The notes beneath the pieces were generated by a model. The model worked only from the letters and a program-made list of their open reading frames with translations, was not told the origin of the DNA and did no database searches. Both the position numbers and the translations under genes were made by a program. A DNA stretch of 64,000 nt. Origin: Hymenoscyphus infarciens. Its lineage: Eukaryota > Ascomycota > Leotiomycetes > Helotiales > Helotiaceae. The stretch covers positions 163,579-227,578 of the forward strand of contig LLCB01000059.1 in assembly GCA_001414345.1 (NCBI GenBank), read 5' to 3'. Position 1 is the first letter of the stretch; each line of letters starts with the position of its first letter. Shown one piece after another: positions 56,507 through 64,000 of this stretch.

Positions 56507-58134
56507 ATGGGAACACACGAGCTACAACAGCAGAAACGCGACTTCTCCGAAGAAGCTGGTGCCTCGAACTCGCCGACAGACCAGGGCGCTTCTGCGGATG
56601 GCAGCAATAAGAAAAGGAAGACGGCCGGTTCGAGTTCCAGCTCGAGAGGGGTGGCCAATTTGACGCCCGACCAACTGGCGAAGAAGAGGGCGAATGACCG
56701 CGAGGCTCAGCGTGCGATCCGGGAGAGGACGAAGAATCAGATTGAGAGTTTGGAGAGGAAGATTCGGGAGTTGACGTCCCAGCAGCCGTATCAGGAGTTA
56801 CAGCATGTCTTGAGGCAGAAGGAAATGGTCGAGGCGGAGAATGCGGACATCAAGAAACGATTGGCTTCAGTCATGTCATTGATACAACCTGTTCTTGGGG
56901 GACCGCATGGTTAGTAGCTCTCTGCATTTCCCGGTTTGGCAATGTCTCATGGGTACGCACATAACTAACAGCTATATTTATAGGACTCGAAAACAACGCT
57001 TATGCCCCACCTGCGATTCCCGCTCAACCACCTTATATTCCGAATCGACCTGGTTCTTCCAATTTGAACGTGTCCACTCCTACAAGTGCTCATTCCCCTA
57101 GTGGACCGCCGACTCCATGGCACGCACCAAATGCCTCTATGGGACAGGACCAAAGGGCTTACAATGCCAGTATTCAGTCGGCACAAACACATCAATTGAT
57201 GCAGCAGAAGCACGATCTAGCCCACAATCTCGACATGGGCCCGGAGAGACTAGGGCTTGAATTCTTACTTGACGCAAGTCAACGTATCAACAAGATTCCC
57301 AATGGGTTGAATGGGACACAAGAACCTTCTAGTTTCCAGCAAAGGTCAGGAAGCATAGATGCAGGAAGAAGCCCAATACATCACAGAAGTAATTCAATTG
57401 GAAGTCACGCCAACTATAGAAGTGCCGCTGGCACTCCAGGTCCAGGTTCAGAGGTACTAGGACATGCAGCGCCAATACGCAACAGTCAACCAACATGTCC
57501 ACTAGACAGCCTGCTCCTCGACTTCCTCCAGGAACGTCAAAAACAAGCATTAGAAGGAGTCTCAACACCCAAACTCGTAGGACCAGCCTACCCCAGCGTC
57601 AGCTCACTCCTCAACCCAGCTCGTGGAGTAAATTCTCACCCCCTCTCAAAAGTCTTCACCGATATCCTAGCCACTTTCCCCGACCTCTCCACCCTCCCCG
57701 AAAAAGTAGCAGTCCTCTACATAATGTTCCTAATAATGCGCTGGCAAATCTCCCCCACCCAAGATAACTACGACCGGCTCCCGGATTGGGTAGCTCCCCG
57801 AGCCTCCCAATTATTCACACCCCACCCCGCATGGATTGACCATCTCCCGTGGCCCAAAATGCGCGACCGTCTCGTTCGTGATTATAACCCTCGTGATTAC
57901 CTCTTTGATAACTTCTTCATTCCTTTTACTACGACGTTAAGTCTTAACTGGCCGTATGAACCGACGGACACGTTGTTGAGTTCGCCAGAGACTGATGATC
58001 TTATGATTAATCCTGTTTTTGAGAGGCATTTGAGACGGCTTGAGAATTGGAGTTTGGGACCGGCTTTTGCGAAGGAGTTTCCGGGGTTGACGGATACGTA
58101 TCGGTTGAAGAGTGAGGGGGATAGAAGGGTTTGA
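56507..58134 (+). CDS. bZIP transcription factor with DUF3425 domain
   Basis: Probable nuclear regulator of stress or accessory metabolism. Exons are 56507-56909 and 56984-58134 (74-nt intron, phase 1), giving 517 residues. Residues about 59-80 are the basic region (K-K-R-A-N-D-R-E-A-Q-R-A-I-R-E-R-T-K), and residues about 81-128 the leucine-zipper helix with further heptads. If R-E-A-Q-R-A-I-R is aligned to the Yap-type R-A-A-Q-R-A-F-R, the invariant basic-region Asn is Asp here, as I recall for DUF3425-type bZIPs. A Pro/Ser/Gln-rich middle follows. The C-terminal DUF3425 region has T-C-P-L-D-S-L-L-L-D-F, L-S-K-V-F-T-D-I-L, W-V-A-P-R-A-S-Q-L-F-T-P-H-P-A-W-I-D and P-W-P-K-M-R-D-R-L. It is tandem with NIC96. 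Targets unknown. Confidence 0.9.
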
Positions 58135-58940
58135 TGGGATTTACTTGTCTCTTCTCTCTCTTCTCAAATTTCTATTTCTTTGCTTTTTTGCTACTCATTT
58201 TTACTTTGGTTAACAGAGAAAAGTTATTTTCTTTTCTGTTTTTTGTCCTCAGGTCTCTGGATGAGATGTATTAGGATTCTGGTGTTGAGGGGTCTTGGTT
58301 CTAAAAGTGGGCACAAAGGGATGGGGGAAGGTATGGTTGGGGACTCTGGTAGAATTGGGGAAACAGTCTTTGGTATTTTTGGTTATCAGGGGGATTGATT
58401 GGGCTTGGGCTTAGGAATGGGAACGGTCAGTGGATGGGCGGAACTAGTATTCATAGCTAGGGACTGGTAGAAAAATGTAGAATGCTTGTCCTTTTGGTAA
58501 TTCCGTGGCCTGCTTTCATTGACAGTGTTGCTGTGTAATATGTTTTGTTGTTTGGTAAAGACATTTTCTGCTTTATGCTATTGAGAAATTCTTTCATACC
58601 TCGGGTTCCCGTCTTTGTCTTTGAGTTGGAATTTGGCAGCTCAGCTGTCGGTCGTCGTCGACGATCAATTTTTGGGAAGGAACTTGTTACCTAGGCACGG
58701 TACAAAATACTGAGTCTTGACAACCAGCAAGGCAACTGGTTGAATTCTGTCTTGTCACTCTGACTTGACTTGGCTCGTGGTCGTTCCTTTCTTCCTCTGA
58801 CTTTACCTCGTCTCTCGACTAGACCAGTACTAGCCCAGGGTGCCTCGCTTCTTACCTCGACCTCGAACTCGAGACATCTAGACCCGTGTCGAGAAACGAG
58901 AAACCGAGAAGAGAAGGCACGACCCTCCCTCGCAGTTAAC
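58135..58940. other. 3' flank of the bZIP gene with a dispersed repeat
   Basis: About 58770-58930 resembles 13745-13905 and ends in the shared word GAAGGCACGACCCTCC. No gene is supported. Confidence 0.5.
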
Positions 58941-58943
58941 AAG

Positions 58944-59088
58944 AAAAGCGGCAGTAAATAGCTGGGTTATGTCACACTTTCTAGATATTCATTAAAAACC
59001 TGGATTGGCCTATGAAGTTGGAATAATGAGCTAGGGAGGAAGGTACGAGCCTGGAGTATTTACTGAAGTTTTTATATCTACCGCCAGC
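58944..59088. mobile_element. MITE-like element, copy 5
   Basis: The left end AAAAGCGGCAGTAAATAG is matched in inverted orientation by GTATTTACTGAAGTTTTT at the right, with TCTACCGCC beyond. Length is about 145 bp, the shortest copy. It lies just right of the dispersed repeat at 58770-58930. Confidence 0.65.
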
Positions 59089-59261
59089 CTCCTTCCAAAG
59101 TATAAACTCCCTCTCTCGTCTTCCATAGCTTCCGGTTGCTGTAGCTGGAAACAGTTGTGTGAAAATTGAATGGAAAGTTGATTTTTTTTTTAAACCCCTT
59201 TAGATTATTGGTCAAGAATACGAGGTTGATATTCGCACCCACCTGTTGTCTAACAATTTCT

Positions 59262-59350
59262 TTCCGGGTAAGCCATAAGTAAGCCAGCTTACCCAACAAC
59301 TTACTCGTGGTTTACCCGCTGCTTTTTGGCTTACTGGTCTTCTACTAGCT
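59262..59350. repeat. Second cluster of the TAGCTTACT-type motif
   Basis: Within about 90 bp the words GGTAAGCC, AAGTAAGCCAGCTTACCC, AACTTACTC, GGCTTACTGG and TAGCTTACTGG occur. The motif is shared with 48438-48830. One more, GGTAAGCTG, lies at 60052. Confidence 0.5.
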
Positions 59351-62300
59351 TACTGGCATAATTAACTAGTTTAAACGCTTGATTACATAGGTAATATTTT
59401 ACATGAAGAAATCAATATGGCCGTCTTTCTAGACCGTCCATTCTGTCATCGTGATTATGTTTTTGTTGTGGAGCGACTTGAATTAGTTCTAACATGTAGT
59501 TGTACATGAGATACGGTCGCAACCCTTCGATAAATTCACAACCAAGATCAAAACATCCAGATGGCTAGTTACAGTGACCCATTAGCAACTGATTGGTCTC
59601 CTCCAATTTTCTGTAGATTTTTGAGAATTTTCTGTAGTTTAGTGTACTGGAAATCCGACGATTCATCGCTATACATAGAGATTGGTTAGCCGCTTGACTT
59701 TGAGAAGAAATTTATTACGCTCTTGACTTATGGAATAGGTTTCTTGCATATTTTGACACATGCCTTGGTTATTTACTTCAATATCTCCCAAAGGGTCGTA
59801 CGCAGAAGACAATCTTGGGAAGTATGAGAATCTGGCTAGGTATGAACGAGATGACCACGAAGTGCACCGTGAGAAACTCCAGTGAGCTTCAGGAGTAGGA
59901 TGTTTGAGAACTCAATTTTGTTTAGTGCTAAATTTAGAAAGAGAGAGAGACACTGGATTTTCTGTTGATCAGGTTGAGACGATTTAGCAAATTCTTCACT
60001 AGCTGTCTTTAAATGAAAAAGACCTTGATATATACAGCTTTCGTTTTCCCTAGGTAAGCTGTTAAACTAACTGACATCGCTCCACTAGAGAGTACGGTTT
60101 ACTTGTACTTTAACTAGGTATCGCATGTGAGTTGGAGGCCAGACTTAGATCTAGGCTTTTTTATATTGGAGTCAGAATCATTGACTATCGACAAAACGTT
60201 TCCTGTTATTCAAAAATTAGTTTCCTTGCTATTAGATAGAACGTTTGAATAGATAAAATCAAGTCAAAAGGAGAGAGAGCTTTTGTTTCGGGTATATCTA
60301 CTTTGATTTATTCTCGAGTAATAAGTTTAGAATGAATCCCGCTTCTTCTAAACAACCTTAAAAAAATATAAGGACTTATTCGAGACCGACTCGGGTAATT
60401 GGGTACAAGGAACATCTCTAGATTGGCGGCCGAGTTCCTTATCGTCTCGCTTAGGCGGAGAATAATCTTCGAGTAAAGGAGAAGCTTCTGAAACCACGCT
60501 AGCGAGTCGAATAAGAGTATTTTGGAAAGCCGTATGCGTTTACGAGTTTTTGCTCTTAAAACTTTATCAGGGGTTCATACGAATCGTGGTAACAATTGCC
60601 AATTACAGCCCCTATTTGCTTGTAGATTTATCTTGCGTAGAACACATTTCCACTTCCCAGGCAATCCCATTTTTTACTGGGTCAAAGATGGAGGTGGCAC
60701 TTTGTACTCTGCGAATGAGTGAATCATCACCTCCAAACAAGCACAAGTACCATTACCATCGCCGGCACGTATAAAAGACTTCACGAGGACTGAAAATAAA
60801 CGACGCAAGAGAATATCTACAATAACCCACCAGTGGCCTCCGCGGTTGAGCAGGATAAGTGAAGATTAAAAGATTGGGGAGACGATCAAGGACACCTCGT
60901 GGCAAACAATCAGTAATTCCCCTCCTCGGTTCAGCTCAAAGCTCTGCTTGCTGTACCGCTTAATTCACCGTCGAATTTTCTTGTTTTCTCAATTGTTTCT
61001 TTGTTGTCGAATGAGTTAGATAATTCGGATTCTTAAATCCTGTTTTGCGCTGGGATATAAGTAGTGAAGTGCGTCATTTCGTTTTCCAATCGAATATTTC
61101 CGAGGAAATGTATGATGGTACTTATGAGAGAGCTCTCACCTCACCACGATATTGGGGTTTTTAGAAAGGCTGTTAGATACAAAGGTTCTCATCATCGGCT
61201 AGCTATTCATATACTTTTCTTTTATTCTTCCTTGTCCTACTCTTACCTTCGTATCTGTTATTCACGCGAGATATATCAACACAATCAATTTCTGCCAACC
61301 CAAGGGCACTGCAAGAATCACTTCTGTCACAAAAAACAGGACCACCCCTTCCATTCTCATTCTCGCACGCGATGGCGAACTAATTCTAGTAACCAAAACC
61401 TCTAAAAACAAAAGAAACAACGTGGTCCCAAGAACCTCAACCAGCCTCTATAAACCCTGCCGAGATACTGGTTAACACGAAGAATGCCTGAATGGGCAAC
61501 GGAAATTGATATCGATTCGGTTTGGGCCATGCTCCTCTTGAAAAGATTTAACGGGAGAAGCTGAAGTTCAAAGTAGAAACAACCTCATATCAAGCGATAG
61601 TCAATCTACGGCCCCTTCATATCTCAAGGTTCAGCTTGTATGTACCCACTTAAACATTCACCGTCGATTCTTCTTCTTTCATCGAATTAGTTATGTCCAC
61701 TTTGCAGCTTAACGGGAGTAATCTAAGAAGGAAGAGCGTTTTCCAGGGAGGAAATAGCGTCTCAAAAGTGGAGAAAAGAACTAGAAGAACATCTGCTGAT
61801 AGGCTCATTGTTGCCCCCAAAAAGGAATTTGTCCTGATTTGCGGCCTCGTCTCTTCCTAACCCCAGCAATACTCCAAATAAATTCCCAGGTTACTTAAAG
61901 TAATCATAGCTCCCATTGGGAAAAAATCAGCCTGAACCACTTGGACGTCTGCTCGAAAAAGGAAATATATAGTTAACTTCGATTCGCGGTCTAACTCTTA
62001 AGTGTCTAAAATTTTTTTTAATTAAAAACTAAACGTAAAAAGCCAAAACTTGAAGATCCTAATATCAACTTGATCCTTTGAACTACCAAACCCCAAGCCT
62101 CTACTTTAATTAAAACTCTAACTTCCACTCTCAGCAAATTTCATTCGTTAGAGAAATTCTGTCTAGGCTAAAAAGAGATACTCCGCCACGTAATTGTGTT
62201 TTAGATATCCAAGTTTAAGCGTATGAAATGAAAGGCTGATTCTAAGGTGTAGGAAGGACAGTGAAACAACACCCCCTAAACTATAGTATAAAAACCACCA

Positions 62301-63295
62301 CCGCCATATATAAAGAGAACCCCTCTCCATCCATTCGTAAGCAGCCAGGAGGGAAAAACTCATCAGGAAGCCAAGATGGCTGTTCTTGCTCTCGATGAGT
62401 CGATAAAATTCTCAAGCCATACAATGACTCCACTCCTCGACAAGAAGTATCACCTGATAATCACTAACCCATTCCCACTAGGTCAAGAGACAGCCAATAT
62501 TCACCGTCGAATCTTCATCTTCTGTCAATTCTTTTTCCTGTCGTCAACTGAGTAAAGGACTGTAGATTTAGAACCCTCTTTTCGTCTCTTCCCCCCCTCA
62601 TTTTTAAACACTACTGATAATTCAATGAAGCCCAATATTAAGAGTGCGTTTGATTTTCGTAAAGACGATGAGGAAAGTAAGCGGATACCAGAAGGTTCCG
62701 CACAAGTTACAAAGAGAAGAATCATATCCGCGAGCCGAGAAAGAAAAGCTCGAAAAAGTGTAAGAAAAATATCCCAATATCCCACGAGACGCAAGAATCA
62801 TAGGACATTGCAAGTAAATGGACGCACCTTGCTTTAACGCTTGAATTCTTTATGGTCCTCCCCCATTCTATCGGTAGCTCCCTCGCTCTCTATCTTGCTA
62901 GCTTACACGCCATCGACTCACCTGTTTACATATTGGGGTTCCAAGGGTAAGCGAGTGGGCGACATGGGGATGTTGGAATCGCCTCTCCCTTGGAGCTGTA
63001 ACAAGCAGACTGCCGCAGAAGACAGAAGGAGAGAGTGAGTGTGTGAATCAATGAGGGGGGAAAGAAGATAGAAAAAGACATCGACATCGACATCGCTGCG
63101 AGCGAACGAAACTAGACAACGCAAGTAAAATACCTTTTCGTCGTAGTCCATGCTCCAAACTGGAGAAGCCGAGGCTACAATAAAACAACCAATATAATTC
63201 ATCCTCAAAACTATAGAAGCATTATACTTCCACTCCCCTAGCTCAAGCTCCTTCTCACAAACACCCACCTACAACCCACCCTTAGCTCTGTCCAA
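59350..63295. other. Gene-free stretch with dispersed short repeats
   Basis: ORFs do not exceed 116 codons and carry no motif. A word close to ATTCACCGTCGA followed by a T/C-rich stretch occurs three times (about 60964, 61656 and 62500) with loosely similar following sequence, suggesting remnants of one repeat family. No RNA gene was recognised. Confidence 0.45.
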
Positions 63296-63790
63296 CGAAT
63301 TGATGAATAATAATAATTTTCATTTACTATCCATATTCGTAGAGAATTAGATATTCGCTATTCGTATTATTCTTAATCGTAGTATAATTAATTATTTATA
63401 AATATACAAAAGCTACTATTCGCGAATAAATTCGTCGTATATAAGAAGTAATAAGCGTTAGCGCTACGACTACGTAATAGATATAATTCGTATAATATAC
63501 CACTAATATAACTTTATATAAGCTATTAACCTACTTCTAAAAATTCTTAAAAGCTCTATTACCACTCTTGATTTTAAAGAACACTCAATCGTTTCTTAAG
63601 TCCGTTATACAGAATAGTCATTTCTCAGGGTTCAGCAATATAACTATACCAGGAGGGTTTTGCACCAAAACATAATACGAGAGAGAATATCCGCAAATCT
63701 AAAGTTTCTATTCGCTATTGGCTATTCGTTTTCGTAGCAAAAGTACTATTCGTGAATTTATTCGTATGCTCTCAAATCTGCCACGGATAC
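63296..63790. repeat. AT-rich, RIP-like patch with ATTCGC-type words
   Basis: AT content rises sharply. The words TATTCGCTATTCGTA, CTATTCGCGAATAAATTCG and CTATTCGTGAATTTATTCG recur at both ends of the patch, while the interior near 63560-63680 is less biased. Possibly a degraded short element. Confidence 0.45.
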
Positions 63791-64000
63791 GATAAATCGA
63801 CGGACGACGGTTATCCGTGGGAGGAATATCAAAAGAAATACACCTCCCCCCCCCTGGAAATTACCTAGGAAATACCCACTTCTCCCTCCTATACACAAAC
63901 AGCCAACCACCCTCACGACTCAAACCTCACAACTCAAACCTCCTTACCCCCCAGCCCAACATCCAACAATCATCCATCCCCCCCCCTCCCTCTCTCTCCC
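63791..64000. repeat. C-rich and CT-rich low-complexity sequence to the window end
   Basis: Runs of C, CCCTCC and CTCTCC tracts, with AACCTC-type repeats at 63910-63945. Probably upstream sequence of a gene beyond the window. Confidence 0.5.

Noticed and set aside
1..64000. CRISPR array or bacterial-type operon
   Set aside because: No regularly spaced direct repeats; genes have spliceosomal introns, so this is fungal nuclear DNA.

Overview
This window looks like nuclear DNA of a filamentous ascomycete (Pezizomycotina; Leotiomycetes is a guess). The reasons are short GT-AG introns of about 50-120 nt in most genes, fungus-specific families (DUF6536, Zn(II)2Cys6 and bZIP/DUF3425 regulators, GH131, an anion:cation-symporter-type MFS carrier, Nic96) and two long AT-rich blocks with almost no CpA/TpG but retained CpG. 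That dinucleotide pattern is the mark of repeat-induced point mutation (RIP). All exon structures here were read by eye from splice signals, reading frame and recognised family motifs; no search was run.

Layout. 1-9150 is a RIP-destroyed block. On the minus strand of its left half a Ty3/gypsy gag-pol can still be read (zinc knuckle, protease, reverse transcriptase, RNase H). 9150-15338 has simple repeats and short inverted-repeat elements but no convincing gene. 15339-28812 is the first gene-rich block: a UDP-glycosyltransferase (+), then four minus-strand genes, namely a DUF6536 membrane protein, a Cue1-type ER protein, CCR4-NOT subunit NOT2 and a Zn2Cys6 regulator. 30465-34785 is a second AT-rich block bounded by about 38-bp terminal inverted repeats, probably a dead DNA transposon. 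34786-41160 is gene-poor, with a few unrecognised minus-strand genes. 42044-58134 is the second gene-rich block: a Fhit-like HIT hydrolase (-), then a secreted GH131 glucanase, a large disordered repeat protein, an MFS transporter, the nucleoporin Nic96 with N-terminal GLFG repeats, and a bZIP regulator (all +). 58135-64000 is again gene-free and repeat-rich.

The genes do not form one pathway or a recognisable biosynthetic cluster. Housekeeping genes (NOT2, Nic96, Cue1, Fhit) sit between accessory-type genes (glycosyltransferase, GH131, MFS, regulators) and decayed transposons.

The points most worth a second look are: a MITE-like family with at least five copies; an array of a TAGCTTACT motif at two loci; single-base frame breaks inside two otherwise well-conserved genes (DUF6536 and NOT2); a possible stop-start overlap joining two small ORFs; a 28-nt microexon inside the zinc cluster; and the sharply bounded TIR element. 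I did not find a clearly new molecular system, a tRNA, an rRNA or a CRISPR array.
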